A stretch of 64,000 bases of DNA from a bacterium (GCA_020444325.1 JAHLLD010000010.1:62001-126000); one strand, 5' to 3'; shown: positions 52,472-61,745, counted from the stretch's first letter. A program made the numbers and translations. The notes: generated by a model from the letters alone, not told the origin.

Positions 52472-52849
52472 TCAGCCCCCATACTCCGCATCACTGAAGG
52501 CGAGTACAGGGAAAAAGACGAATGGCAGGAGAATGAGTCCGATAGCAAAACCGGTCGATTTGCCAAACACCCGAGCCAGGTCTATATACACAAGTATCTG
52601 TATGACAATGTTCACGCACGGGATGAGCCAGAGGATGATCCACCATTCCGGTCTTCCTGTGATACGCAGCAGAATGAACAGGTTATAAAATGGAACGATT
52701 GCTGCCCACCCGGGCTGTCCCGCCTTGGTGAAAATCTTCCACATACTGACAATCATCAGCACGACGATGAGCAGCCAGAAGATAATCCAACCGACTCCAA
52801 TCATCTCGAATCCGCCAGAATTGCCGTATTCGTAACTGAATTCGTTCAT
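52472..52849 (-). CDS. DUF5684-like membrane protein
   Basis: The 125 residues have three or four membrane helices and the pattern FTKAGQPGWAAIVPFYN, then RPEWWIILWLIPCVNIVI and DLARVFGKSTGFAIGLILLPFVFFPVLAF, as in DUF5684 proteins. Some annotations link these to signal peptidase I neighbours, but the function is unknown. Start at 52849 is set by GGAGG. It leads a two-gene unit with DUF2752. Confidence 0.82.
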   Translation of the reverse strand: MNEFSYEYGNSGGFEMIGVGWIIFWLLIVVLMIVSMWKIFTKAGQPGWAAIVPFYNLFILLRITGRPEWWIILWLIPCVNIVIQILVYIDLARVFGKSTGFAIGLILLPFVFFPVLAFSDAEYGG

Positions 52850-53233
52850 AGAACCTCCGTATAAGATGGTGTATCTTCCGCACCGCAATCGGCGATAACC
52901 CGTCAGATACATGGTGTTGTATCAGATTGTCTCAATAATAGAAATCCCCGTAGGAATGGTCAAGTACGAATGGGAGATTTTTCCATTACGATTTTGTCAT
53001 GACGTGATACGCAACCCCGTCCCGCTCCGCTCCGGCACACGAATCAAAGCTGATCAGGAAGCTCGATTGCGGATGTAATCCCCCTGTCCTATCTTTTATG
53101 TTCTCCCGGAGTTCTCACAGACAGACATTCTCGATCCGGAACGACCGTTTCCGGTACTCAAACAGGGAATTTTTCCCACCCTGAAACGGTTTAGTAACTG
53201 AGTCTAAACAAATCCTGAAACCGGAGTACATTC
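52850..53233. other. Intergenic region between divergent DUF5684 and E1 genes
   Basis: A 384-base gap. A clear promoter for the E1 gene lies at 53066-53097. Apart from this, I see no open frame with coding character, no tRNA and no strong hairpin. Confidence 0.6.
53066..53097 (+). promoter_or_regulatory. Promoter of the E1-E2 operon
   Basis: ATTG (53066-53069) is followed after exactly 20 bases by TATCTTTT (53090-53097). The leader to the ATG at 53234 would be about 130 bases, long enough to hold a control element, but no known riboswitch is recognised. Confidence 0.6.
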
Positions 53234-55363
53234 ATGGCCAAGACCAGGACGAGCACGCCGAAAAAGGCGCCGAAATCCCGGAAAACCGCTCCCGATACCG
53301 CTGTAGCAGAGAAAAAAGGCAGCGCACAGCGTCAGAAGAATCCATTCGCCCTTGAAATCCCGAAGAACAGCCCGTTTTCCGCCGATGAGCTGCGCAGCAT
53401 CCTGCGCACCATGATGACATCGCGGAGGTTGGATCAGAAAATGCTTACCCTGCTCAAACAGGGAAAGAGTTTCTTCCATATCGGAGGTTCGGGACACGAA
53501 GCAGCGCAGATCGCGGCAGCAAAGGCGTTTGAGCCCGGGAAGGACTGGTCGTATCCCTATTACCGTGACCTGAGCTTCATGCTCGGCATGGGAATGGATG
53601 CGGAGGGCATCATGACGAATTTCCTTGCCCGGGCCGAGGATGTCAATTCGGGAGGCCGGCAGATGCCGCAGCATTACGGCATGGCTTCAGCGCGTGTCGT
53701 CTCACAGTCGTCCCCCACCGGCACACAGTATCTGCAGGCGGTTGGGACGGCAAAGGGTGCGCGTCTGCAGGAGACCGACGAAGTTGTCTATGTTTCATCG
53801 GGAGAAGGCACGACCAGCCAGGGTGATTTCCATGAGGCCGTAAACTGGGCCAGTCGTGCCAAACTCCCGGTTATTTTCTGCGTGCAGGACAACAAATACG
53901 CCATCAGCGTGCACCTCTCGCAGCAGACCGGCGGCTCGGTCTATGACATGGTCGCAGGCTACGTCAATCTCGAGCGCATCGAGGTCGACGGTACGAATTT
54001 TTTCGAGACCTACGAGGCATTCCGCAAAGCCGTGGCACGCGGGCGCCGAGGTGAGGGTCCCACGGTGATCGTTACGGACGTTGTGCGTCTCCTCGCGCAC
54101 AGTTCCTCTGACGACCAGACAAAATACCGCAGCAAGGAAGAGCTCGAGCGCGACAGGCAGCGAGATCCGATTCACCGCATGAAAGACGCACTCATCGATG
54201 CGGGGATGCTCACGGAGGAAGAATTCGAGCAGATGGAAAAGGAAATCCTTGATGAAGTGAACGATGCAACGGATGTGGCGGAAGCCAAGGCCCTGCCAGA
54301 TCCTTCGACGGCTACGGACTTCCTTTTCTCACCGAAGAAAGACGAGCTGCAGTACGAGTCCACAACTCCGGCAGGCAACAAAATCGTTATTGTTGACGCG
54401 ATCAATCACGCTCTGCAGGAGGAAATGGAGCGTGACAAAAACATCATCGTGTACGGACAGGATGTACAGGACGGCAAAGGCGGTGTATTCACTGCAACAC
54501 GTGGCCTGTCCACCAAATTCGGGCTTTCCCGCTGTTTCAATTCTCCCCTTGCCGAATCCAGCATCGTCGGAACAGCGGTTGGACTCGCGGTACGCGGGTT
54601 CAAGCCCGTGGTCGAAATTCAATTCGGTGACTATATCTGGACCGCAATGATGCATATCCGGAATGAAGTCGCCACCATGCGGTATCGGTCCAACAATCAC
54701 TTTTCAGCACCGGTAGTGATCCGTGTTCCTGTTGGTGGATATATTCATGGTGCCCTCTATCACAGTCAGAGTATCGATGGGTATTTCTCGCATATTCCCG
54801 GACTGTACGTCGCCTATCCTTCAACTGCCGCGGATGCGAAAGGGCTGCTGAAGACAGCCTGTCGGATGGATGATCCCGTCATGTTCCTCGAGCACAAGGG
54901 CATGTACCGGCAGGGATACGCCGCATCGCTCGAACCAGATGAAGAATGGCTGCTGCCGTTCGGCAAGGCCGCAGTGCGACGTGAAGGCACGGACATGACC
55001 ATCGTCGCATGGGGCGCCCTCGTACAGAAATCCCTTGAAACCGCGCGGAAACTCGACAAGGAAGGAATTTCCGTCGAGGTCATCGACCTTCGCACCCTCG
55101 TCCCGCTTGATATGGATACCATCCTTCGCTCCATCCAAAAAACCAGCCGGGTTCTTGTCGCGCACGAAGACAATCTGACAGGCGGATTCGGGGGCGAAGT
55201 GGCTTCCCGCATTGCTCATGAAGGATTTGAGCTGCTTGACGCGCCGGTGAAGCGCCTCGGTGCGGTCGACTGCCATATCCCCTATGCATGGACGCTGGAA
55301 AGCGAGATCCTGCCGCAGGACAAGGACGTGCTGGACGCAGCCCGCGAGCTGCTCGCATATTGA
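53234..55363 (+). CDS. Fused 2-oxoacid dehydrogenase E1 (alpha-beta), branched-chain/pyruvate type
   Basis: The 709 residues join E1 alpha (about 48-360) and E1 beta (about 385-709) in one chain. Alpha has FHIGGSGHEAAQIAAAKAF and the thiamine diphosphate motif GEGTTSQGDFHEA ... DNKYAIS, with GEG for the usual GDG. Beta has EEMERDKNIIVYGQDV with the catalytic Glu, LAESSIVGTAVGLA and VAHEDNLTGGFGGEV. The first 35 residues are Lys/Ala/Pro-rich and probably flexible. Fused E1 enzymes are common in Bacteroidota. Substrate (branched-chain 2-oxoacids or pyruvate) is open. E2 follows after 70 bases. Start has CGGAG upstream. Confidence 0.92.
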   Translation: MAKTRTSTPKKAPKSRKTAPDTAVAEKKGSAQRQKNPFALEIPKNSPFSADELRSILRTMMTSRRLDQKMLTLLKQGKSFFHIGGSGHEAAQIAAAKAFEPGKDWSYPYYRDLSFMLGMGMDAEGIMTNFLARAEDVNSGGRQMPQHYGMASARVVSQSSPTGTQYLQAVGTAKGARLQETDEVVYVSSGEGTTSQGDFHEAVNWASRAKLPVIFCVQDNKYAISVHLSQQTGGSVYDMVAGYVNLERIEVDGTNFFETYEAFRKAVARGRRGEGPTVIVTDVVRLLAHSSSDDQTKYRSKEELERDRQRDPIHRMKDALIDAGMLTEEEFEQMEKEILDEVNDATDVAEAKALPDPSTATDFLFSPKKDELQYESTTPAGNKIVIVDAINHALQEEMERDKNIIVYGQDVQDGKGGVFTATRGLSTKFGLSRCFNSPLAESSIVGTAVGLAVRGFKPVVEIQFGDYIWTAMMHIRNEVATMRYRSNNHFSAPVVIRVPVGGYIHGALYHSQSIDGYFSHIPGLYVAYPSTAADAKGLLKTACRMDDPVMFLEHKGMYRQGYAASLEPDEEWLLPFGKAAVRREGTDMTIVAWGALVQKSLETARKLDKEGISVEVIDLRTLVPLDMDTILRSIQKTSRVLVAHEDNLTGGFGGEVASRIAHEGFELLDAPVKRLGAVDCHIPYAWTLESEILPQDKDVLDAARELLAY

Positions 55364-55433
55364 TCCCTGTCCTGACACATAACAGAAATTTGCAATCATT
55401 ACTATCAACTCAGCAGAACGAGGTTCAGATACC

Positions 55434-56816
55434 ATGAAAGTCGAAGTCCAGATGCCCAAGATGGGCGAGAGCATCACCGAAGGACGCATTCTCAAGTGGC
55501 TCAAACAGCCGGGCGATGCCGTGGATCGCGACGAGACCATTCTCGAGATCGCAACCGACAAGGTGGATACGGAAGTCCCTGCACCGAATGCAGGGATTCT
55601 CGTCAAAACCATGGCAGAAGAGGGTGACACGGTCGAAGTGGGCACACCGATCGCGGTGATTGAAACGGACGCCGACAGTGCGCAGGTAGAAGAAAGTACT
55701 CCTGCTGAAGCAAAGAAGACGGAAGAGAATAATGCCGGGAATGGACAGGAAAGCGCCAGTGCGAAAGACACCGCCCCGGCAGAAAGCACGCCGGCCCCCG
55801 CGCCAGCGCCAGCGCAAACGGCAAGCCAGCAGTCAAGCGTCGCAGGCGATGCGTCGCTGCGCTTTTACTCACCGGTGGTCATGCGTATCGCTTCTACGGA
55901 AGGTATCGGCATGACAGAGCTGGAAGCCATCGAAGGGAGCGGAGCGAACGGGCGCGTCACGAAGAATGACGTACTCGCTTACCTCGAGGCCCGTAAGTCC
56001 GGCGCCATTTCCGCTCCCTCGGCGGCCCCATCCTCGGCAGGCGCAACGGCCTCTGCGAGTCCTTCAGCATCCCTGAGCAGCATGCCCGCGCCGTCCCCCG
56101 TCGCCGGTGATGGGTACGACGTCATCCCGATGGACAACATGCACAAACTCATGGCCGAGCACATGGTCAAGAGCAAGCAGATTTCCCCGCATGTCGCAGT
56201 TGTCTCGGAAGTCGACATGACGAAGATCGAGAAATTCCGCGCCGCCAACGCAAAAGCATTCAAGCAGCGTGAGGGTTTCTCCCTGACGTACATGCCGTTT
56301 ATTGCAGAGGCAACCATTCGCGCCCTGAAGGATTTCCCCTATGTGAACAGTTCCATTGATGGGGATAACATTCTGCTCAAGAAAATGATTAACCTCGGAA
56401 TTGCCGTCGCCATGGAAGACGGAGGGCTCATCGTGCCCGTCCTCAAAAATGCAGACACGCTCAACCCGGTGGGACTCGGTCGCGGCATCTCTGATCTCGC
56501 CCGACGTGCGCGCGATCGGAAGTTGACACCCGAGGATATTCAGGATGGGACCTTTACGATCACCAATTTCGGCGTGTTCGGAAATATCTTTGGCACCCCG
56601 ATTATCAATCAGCCGCAGGTCGCCATTCTCGGTGCCGGCGCGGTGCAGAAGAAACCCGTGGTCATTACCCGTGACGGAGAAGACAGCATCGGCATTCGTT
56701 CGATGATGCTGCTGTCGCTCTCCTTTGACCATCGCATCGTGGATGGTGCGCTGGGTGGACGCTTCCTCGAACGCGTCAAACAGTATCTCGAAGAATTCAA
56801 CCTCGAATCGATCTGA
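55434..56816 (+). CDS. Dihydrolipoyllysine acyltransferase (E2)
   Basis: The 460 residues have one lipoyl domain (1-80, lipoylated Lys43 in EIATDKVDTE), a long Ala/Pro/Glu linker, a peripheral-subunit-binding domain (about 140-180, YSPVVMRIASTEGI), a second Ala/Pro/Ser linker and the catalytic domain (about 225-460) with His433 and Asp437 in SFDHRIVDGALGGRF. It carries the acyl group from E1 to CoA. No E3 gene is in the window, so dihydrolipoamide dehydrogenase must come from elsewhere. A terminator follows at 56910. Confidence 0.93.
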   Translation: MKVEVQMPKMGESITEGRILKWLKQPGDAVDRDETILEIATDKVDTEVPAPNAGILVKTMAEEGDTVEVGTPIAVIETDADSAQVEESTPAEAKKTEENNAGNGQESASAKDTAPAESTPAPAPAPAQTASQQSSVAGDASLRFYSPVVMRIASTEGIGMTELEAIEGSGANGRVTKNDVLAYLEARKSGAISAPSAAPSSAGATASASPSASLSSMPAPSPVAGDGYDVIPMDNMHKLMAEHMVKSKQISPHVAVVSEVDMTKIEKFRAANAKAFKQREGFSLTYMPFIAEATIRALKDFPYVNSSIDGDNILLKKMINLGIAVAMEDGGLIVPVLKNADTLNPVGLGRGISDLARRARDRKLTPEDIQDGTFTITNFGVFGNIFGTPIINQPQVAILGAGAVQKKPVVITRDGEDSIGIRSMMLLSLSFDHRIVDGALGGRFLERVKQYLEEFNLESI

Positions 56817-56909
56817 GAATTCGGGGCCACCTGGGCGTTTTGATCGCCGGAGGCGAGGACCGTACCGGCAGACAAACGTTGCAGACAACGGAGATATTCG
56901 ACATATACG

Positions 56910-56947
56910 GCTCTCCCATCTTATGCGGTGGGAGAGCTTTGTTTTTC
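56910..56947 (+). terminator. Rho-independent terminator after E2
   Basis: A perfect nine-base stem, GCTCTCCCA (56910-56918) and TGGGAGAGC (56929-56937), followed by TTTGTTTTT. Confidence 0.85.
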
Positions 56948-57042
56948 ACGTTGAAATCTGTATTCTCCCTGCATCACTATTCCTTTTCCCGCAGCAACAC
57001 CGCGGGAGCTTCGGTATTTGAACACCGTATCTCCAGCAACGT

Positions 57043-57387
57043 ATGTCCTTTTCCCCGCTCCGGAAGCTGCTGACAATCACAGTTTCCCTCCTAGGCCTGC
57101 TGATCGCCCTCGTCGGCATTGTCCTGCTCATTTCAGGCGTGCACGGATATATCTCCAACGATGCGATCGATGAACTTCCGTTCGAACAGCTCCTTCTGGC
57201 GATCGGGGTGCTTGGCATTCCTGTCTGCGGACTGCTGTTTTACAAAGCGCACAAAAGCATTCAGCGCGGCCAGGACCATTACGGACTGCCCGACTCCCCA
57301 CTGCATCAGATCACACTTATCACCCTCACCATCACGACCACCATCATCACGGTCGCGGCCTTCGTCATCCATATCGTGGTATTCTAG
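57043..57387 (+). CDS. Small membrane protein of unknown function
   Basis: The 114 residues have three membrane helices (about 8-33, 45-66 and 88-112) with short loops (HKSIQRGQDHYGLPDSP). No family is recognised. The ATG at 57043 has no strong ribosome binding site. The hydrophobic pattern and the position in an otherwise open gap before lipA support a real gene. Confidence 0.6.
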   Translation: MSFSPLRKLLTITVSLLGLLIALVGIVLLISGVHGYISNDAIDELPFEQLLLAIGVLGIPVCGLLFYKAHKSIQRGQDHYGLPDSPLHQITLITLTITTTIITVAAFVIHIVVF

Positions 57388-57441
57388 CCCGATCCTCCTT
57401 CCTTCTTCGTTTGCAACCCCCATGGCACTCATTTCCTGCAT

Positions 57442-57472
57442 TTTGGCGAGTGTATGCTTCGTCGTATTTTTA
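57442..57472 (+). promoter_or_regulatory. Promoter of lipA
   Basis: TTTG (57442-57445) is followed after 19 bases by TATTTTTA (57465-57472). The leader would be about 25 bases. It supports the lipA start at 57503. Confidence 0.55.
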
Positions 57473-57502
57473 AGGACGTTTGACTTATACGATTGGATTC
57501 TC

Positions 57503-58384
57503 ATGCAGCCAATAGATATTGACATCCCTGGAAAAAAGAAACGCGAACGGCGACCGGACTGGTTGAAAATCAAGGTTCCTCTGGGGACCAAGTTTTCCGA
57601 GGTCCGCAAGCTCATCGATGCACAGGGACTGAATACTGTCTGTGAAGACGCACGCTGTCCCAACATGGCGGAATGCTGGAATCGCGGTACCGCCACATTC
57701 ATGATTCTCGGAGATATCTGCACTCGAAGCTGCGGATTCTGTTCGGTCAAGACCGGCCGTCCCCAGGTGTTGGATCTGGACGAACCTCGTCGCGTTGCGG
57801 AAGCGGTGGAGCGGATGCAGCTGCGCCATGCAGTGATTACCTCGGTCAATCGCGACGAGCTGAAGGATGGTGGGTCTGAAATCTTTGCCGCGACCATTCG
57901 CGCCATCCGTGACCGTCTCCCCCACTGCAAGGTTGAAGTGCTCACTCCGGATTTTCAGGGAAAAGAAGATGCCATTAGGACCGTGATCGCAGCACGTCCT
58001 GACATCTTCAATCACAATATGGAGACGGTACCACGGCTGTATCGCCGGGTACGCCCCCAGGCGAAATATCAGCGTTCGCGCGATGTGCTTTCCATGTGCA
58101 AGCGCGCAGGACTGGTGACAAAAACCGGCATCATGCTCGGACTGGGTGAAAGTGAAGACGAGATTCTGCAGGTTATGAAGGATCTCCGCGCAATTGATGT
58201 CGATATCATGACACTCGGTCAGTATCTCCAGCCCACCAAGCAGCATCTCCCGGTCGACCGTTATGTCACACCTGACGAATTTGCTGCCTGGAAGCAGCGA
58301 GGAATCGAGCTTGGATTTTCACATGTGGAATCCGGTCCCCTCGTACGCTCGAGCTATCATGCAGACGAACAGACCGTCGTATAG
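57503..58384 (+). CDS. lipA: Lipoyl synthase
   Basis: The 293 residues match lipoyl synthase. The auxiliary 4Fe-4S cluster ligands are Cys47, Cys52 and Cys58 (CEDARCPNMAEC). The radical-SAM cluster ligands are Cys73, Cys77 and Cys80 (CTRSCGFC). The C-terminus RSSYHADEQ carries the conserved Ser that binds the auxiliary cluster. It inserts two sulfur atoms into octanoyl-E2 to make lipoyl-E2. The substrate E2 is encoded just upstream. The ATG at 57503 follows a promoter and gives the family N-terminus. A longer in-frame reading is a shadow of the small membrane protein. Confidence 0.95.
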   Translation: MQPIDIDIPGKKKRERRPDWLKIKVPLGTKFSEVRKLIDAQGLNTVCEDARCPNMAECWNRGTATFMILGDICTRSCGFCSVKTGRPQVLDLDEPRRVAEAVERMQLRHAVITSVNRDELKDGGSEIFAATIRAIRDRLPHCKVEVLTPDFQGKEDAIRTVIAARPDIFNHNMETVPRLYRRVRPQAKYQRSRDVLSMCKRAGLVTKTGIMLGLGESEDEILQVMKDLRAIDVDIMTLGQYLQPTKQHLPVDRYVTPDEFAAWKQRGIELGFSHVESGPLVRSSYHADEQTVV

Positions 58385-58414
58385 ATCTGCAATCCCGCCG
58401 GGCAGCTGAAACTG

Positions 58415-58450
58415 AAAAACCCCGTTCCTCTTTTGAGAAACGGGGTTTTT
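58415..58450. terminator. Bidirectional terminator between lipA and secG
   Basis: AAAAACCCCGTT and AACGGGGTTTTT form a long stem with A runs on one side and T runs on the other, serving the convergent lipA and secG transcripts. Confidence 0.88.
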
Positions 58451-58469
58451 CCAAAACAAACTGATTGTC

Positions 58470-58880
58470 TTATTCCGTCGGCGGAGGAGGCGGAGGGGGT
58501 GCCTGCTGCTGGTCAGCACCGGGTGCTGCCTGCTGCTGGTTTGCGGGCTGCTGTGCCTGCTGCTCCATCTGCTGCTGCTTTTCCATCGGAGTGATCGGAG
58601 CTTCCGCGGCACTCTGCTGGATGATGCTTTCCTGCGTTCCCTCATTGGGAAGGAAAAACATGTTGACGGCAAAGATCAATACGGTAAATGCAATCGCCAG
58701 CCCCCACGTGGTCTTGGCGAGAATGTCCGATGCATGGCGCACGCCGAGCATGCTGCCCACGCCGCCACTCGCACCGCCAAATGCGCTGGAGAGACCGCCA
58801 CCCTTGGGATTCTGCATCAGGATGGTACCGGTCATTGCAATACCGATCAGAATAATAAGGATCATGAGAATGGTGAACAT
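58470..58880 (-). CDS. secG: Preprotein translocase subunit SecG
   Basis: The 136 residues have two membrane helices (about 2-22 and 50-72) with the SecG motif MQNPKGGGLSSAFGG between them. The C-terminal tail of about 55 residues is rich in Gln, Ala and Pro and ends in seven prolines, an extension seen in relatives. SecG assists the SecYE channel. The ATG at 58880 gives the family N-terminus. A promoter lies about 35 bases upstream. Confidence 0.92.
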   Translation of the reverse strand: MFTILMILIILIGIAMTGTILMQNPKGGGLSSAFGGASGGVGSMLGVRHASDILAKTTWGLAIAFTVLIFAVNMFFLPNEGTQESIIQQSAAEAPITPMEKQQQMEQQAQQPANQQQAAPGADQQQAPPPPPPPTE

Positions 58881-58912
58881 ATCGCCTGCTACTCCGTTTT
58901 CAATACGAAAAC

Positions 58913-58944
58913 GAAATATAAGGTGAAAGGCGGGAAAAGACAAG
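58913..58944 (-). promoter_or_regulatory. Promoter of secG
   Basis: On the minus strand CTTG (58941-58944) is followed after exactly 20 bases by TATATTTC (58913-58920). The leader would be about 25 bases. Confidence 0.6.
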
Positions 58945-58949
58945 TGTAA

Positions 58950-60125
58950 TTAGCGTTCCGCTCGTCCCGGCATGAGCCGATTTTTCAGTCGCATGATACG
59001 GAGGTACGACTGGTTGATACGCTCCCGTGAAATGGCTCCCTTCTCTACCAGGGCTTTCAGCATGGAGAAGGCTGTTTTCGCGATAGTGTGATCGTAGCTA
59101 TAGCTATTGTTGGCGAAGAGCAGGATATCAGCCCCGGCAAGCACTGCCTGTTTGATGGCGGTTTCAGTGCCATAATCGTCAGTGATCGCCTTCATCATGA
59201 GGTCGTCGGTAATGACAACGCCATCGTACCCGATATCATCACGCAGCAGTCCTGTGATGACGTTTTTCGAAAGCGTTGCCGGCCAGGTTTCATCCAGGTC
59301 ACTGTTGTAGATGTGTGCGGTCATCACCATGTCAGGCAGCCCTTTGGCAACGAGCGCGCGGTACGGTTCGAGTTCCTCGTCCGACCAGCTGTCACTGACA
59401 TCGACGAACCCTTCATGGGAATCGTCCATCGAAGAACCATGACCGGGAAAATGCTTGACAGCGCAAAGCACACCCCATTTGTGATACGCCTCGATCATGA
59501 GCGCGGCATTGCGGGAGACCACATCAGGGTCTGAGGAAATACTCCGGCCCAGGCTGCCGATAACGGGATTTGACGGATTGACATTGAGATCCACTACCGG
59601 TGCGAAGTTAACATTCGCGCCGACGATGCGGATCGATCGCGCCATGATATCCGTGTAGTACGTCGTGGAATCCGCATTGTCGATGCGTCCGATATATGCT
59701 TGTGATACATTGCCGGGAAAACCGTCCCTGGTCTTCATCCTCGTCACCTTGCCCCCTTCCTGATCCACCGCAATAAAAAGCGGCAGCGCAGATGCCTGTT
59801 GAAGATCAGAAGTGAGATCAAGCATCTGCATGGGCGAGGTAATATTCCGCCCGTATTCCTTTTTCTCGACGTCAAAGTCGAAGAGTACCACGCCACCGAG
59901 ATGATAATCGTGAATCGCCTCAGCGATTGAACTCGAAGGACGAGCTGTCAGACCGCGAAACCCCACCATCAGCATCTGGCCGATCTTAATGTCCAGACTG
60001 TCATCAGGGCTCTGCGCGCATGCCCGCTGTTGCGTGGTCGCAGCGATTACGCTGAGAAATATTGTGAGCAACAATATACGCTTCGCTCCGCCTTTGAGCG
60101 GGAAGCGGGTGAATCGTCGCTTCAT
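58950..60125 (-). CDS. Glycoside hydrolase family 3 (beta-N-acetylhexosaminidase, NagZ-like)
   Basis: The 391 residues have a hydrophobic N-terminal signal (to about 38), then a GH3 barrel. The NagZ-type motif KHFPGHGSSMDDSH (224-237) carries the Asp-His general acid/base pair, and Asp307 in GVVITDDLM is the nucleophile. NagZ cleaves N-acetylglucosamine from muropeptides. E. coli NagZ is cytosolic, while this protein appears exported, as in many Bacteroidota relatives. It would act on peptidoglycan fragments in the periplasm. No beta-lactamase domain is attached. Confidence 0.88.
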   Translation of the reverse strand: MKRRFTRFPLKGGAKRILLLTIFLSVIAATTQQRACAQSPDDSLDIKIGQMLMVGFRGLTARPSSSIAEAIHDYHLGGVVLFDFDVEKKEYGRNITSPMQMLDLTSDLQQASALPLFIAVDQEGGKVTRMKTRDGFPGNVSQAYIGRIDNADSTTYYTDIMARSIRIVGANVNFAPVVDLNVNPSNPVIGSLGRSISSDPDVVSRNAALMIEAYHKWGVLCAVKHFPGHGSSMDDSHEGFVDVSDSWSDEELEPYRALVAKGLPDMVMTAHIYNSDLDETWPATLSKNVITGLLRDDIGYDGVVITDDLMMKAITDDYGTETAIKQAVLAGADILLFANNSYSYDHTIAKTAFSMLKALVEKGAISRERINQSYLRIMRLKNRLMPGRAER

Positions 60126-60167
60126 GGTGGATTACTCCGCACATGATACAAGGCCAGGATCGATGCT

Positions 60168-60199
60168 GTAGAATACAATAAAATGGCGCTATGCACAAT
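60168..60199 (-). promoter_or_regulatory. Candidate promoter for the family 3 glycosidase
   Basis: On the minus strand ATTG (60196-60199) is followed after exactly 20 bases by TATTCTAC (60168-60175). The downstream box is imperfect. Confidence 0.4.
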
Positions 60200-60205
60200 A
60201 TCAGG

Positions 60206-60241
60206 GAAAAAAATCCCGTCCCGAAATATTTCAGGACGGGA
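60206..60241 (-). terminator. Rho-independent terminator of the sulfur operon
   Basis: A stem TCCCGTCC/GGACGGGA (60214-60241) with an A-T rich loop, followed on the minus strand by eight T. It lies about 30 bases past the MBL-rhodanese stop codon. Confidence 0.9.
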
Positions 60242-60272
60242 AGCGCGTCAAGCGGCACAGCGATGATGTGAA

Positions 60273-61697
60273 CTAGGCCGCCAGTGCGTTTTCATTCTTC
60301 TCAACAGGGACTTCGACGGGATATCCTGCCTGCTTCCAACCATTGAAGCCGCAGGTCAGGTTACGGACGTTGCGAACACCTTTGGAAAGGAGCAGGCTTG
60401 TCGCAATCGATGAGCGATCTCCGCTGACGCAGTGCACAACCACTGGTCGATCCTTTGGAATATCGTCAAGCTGCGCAGTAAGCGCGCCGGCATGAATATT
60501 TTCCGCTCCCGGAATATGTCCGGTGAGAAACTCCGTCTCTCCGCGGATGTCGAGCACATGGTATGCGCTGCGGTTGGCGCGCAATTCTTCGACGGTGATC
60601 TGGTCGACGACGCGCATATTGTGTCCCGCGTCTCCAATACGGTCCATGTCCGAGACATATCCTGCGATATCATCGAGTCCGATACGAATCAGAGCCCTGG
60701 TTAATTCCTCAATCCGGGTATCAGACGCAACGAGCATGAAGGGGGAACCGTATTCCAGCATCCACCCGGCCCATGTACTGAACGCATTGTTATCCTGAAT
60801 ATTGAGGCTATCGGGAATATGACCACCGGCGAACGCGAGTTTATCACGCGTATCCACAAGTGTGACACCCCGTCGGAGCTCCTCCTCGAATTGTGAAAGT
60901 GTCAGTCGTGCCGGGTGCGGGATGCCACCGAGGACGCTGGGACCGACTTTATTGAGCTGTTTCATCATGGCGAAATATTTCGGCGGTTCAGGTTGTCCAT
61001 CGAGCAGCTCGCGCACGAAGGTTTCCTCCTCCCTGATGCGCAGCGCCCAGTTTACAACTTTCTCGTAGCCGACGGTACTCGAAGGGACAGCCCCAAGGGC
61101 TTTCCCGCAGGCGGATCCTGCCCCGTGCCCGGGCCAGACCTGAACGTGATCGGGAAGCTGCCGGAACGTGTCGAGCGACGCGAACATCTGTCGCGCACCG
61201 ATCTCTCTGCTGCCCTTTATCCCTGCGGCCTTTTCAAGAAGGTCAGGGCGGCCAACATCGCCGACGAAGACAAAATCACCCGTGAACACCATCACCGGCT
61301 GTTCGCTCGCCGGAGTATCCGTAAGGAGAAAGCTGAGGTGTTCCGGCGTATGTCCCGGGGTGTGCAGCACGTCGATGCGCAGATTGCCCACCATGAAATG
61401 GTCACCCCCGTGCAAGGGGATGTGATCGAATGCATAACGCCAATCCGCGCCGCCTTCATCCGAAAGCAGCATCTTCGCGCCTGTTGCAGCTGCGAGTTCA
61501 CGCGCGCCACTCAGGAAATCGGCATGAATGTGTGTTTCCGTGATATGCGTAATACGCAGGTTCTGCTTCTCCGCTGCATCCAGGTAGACGTCGATATCCC
61601 TTCGTGGATCGATGACGAGCGCTTCTCCTGTTGCCTGACAGCCGACAAGATAGCTGGCCTGTGCAAGTCCTTTTTCATATATATGCTGGAAATACAT
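60273..61697 (-). CDS. MBL-fold persulfide dioxygenase-like protein with two rhodanese domains
   Basis: The 474 residues have an ETHE1-type metallo-hydrolase domain (1-250) with THIHADFLSGA (His56 the likely first iron ligand), HTPGHTPEH (His116) and FTGDFVFVGDVGRPDL (Asp141). Two rhodanese domains follow. The first (about 265-355) has SDTR in the place of the active loop and no cysteine. The second (about 370-460) has the active Cys in VHCVSGDRS. Such proteins oxidise glutathione or protein persulfides to sulfite and move sulfane sulfur. It is the last gene of the ArsR operon, followed by a terminator. Confidence 0.9.
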   Translation of the reverse strand: MYFQHIYEKGLAQASYLVGCQATGEALVIDPRRDIDVYLDAAEKQNLRITHITETHIHADFLSGARELAAATGAKMLLSDEGGADWRYAFDHIPLHGGDHFMVGNLRIDVLHTPGHTPEHLSFLLTDTPASEQPVMVFTGDFVFVGDVGRPDLLEKAAGIKGSREIGARQMFASLDTFRQLPDHVQVWPGHGAGSACGKALGAVPSSTVGYEKVVNWALRIREEETFVRELLDGQPEPPKYFAMMKQLNKVGPSVLGGIPHPARLTLSQFEEELRRGVTLVDTRDKLAFAGGHIPDSLNIQDNNAFSTWAGWMLEYGSPFMLVASDTRIEELTRALIRIGLDDIAGYVSDMDRIGDAGHNMRVVDQITVEELRANRSAYHVLDIRGETEFLTGHIPGAENIHAGALTAQLDDIPKDRPVVVHCVSGDRSSIATSLLLSKGVRNVRNLTCGFNGWKQAGYPVEVPVEKNENALAA

Positions 61698-61745
61698 GGT
61701 ATCCTCTGTTCTACGTAATCTGAATTTCTTGCTGTCGGTAGCGGG

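Noticed and set aside
52850-53233. tRNA or riboswitch in the long gap before E1
   Set aside because: No cloverleaf and no conserved riboswitch core could be found by eye. Only a promoter is supported.
57119-57502. N-terminal extension of lipA to 57119
   Set aside because: It overlaps the small membrane protein in another frame, is Ser/Pro-rich in the manner of shadow sequence, and a promoter lies inside it at 57442-57472.
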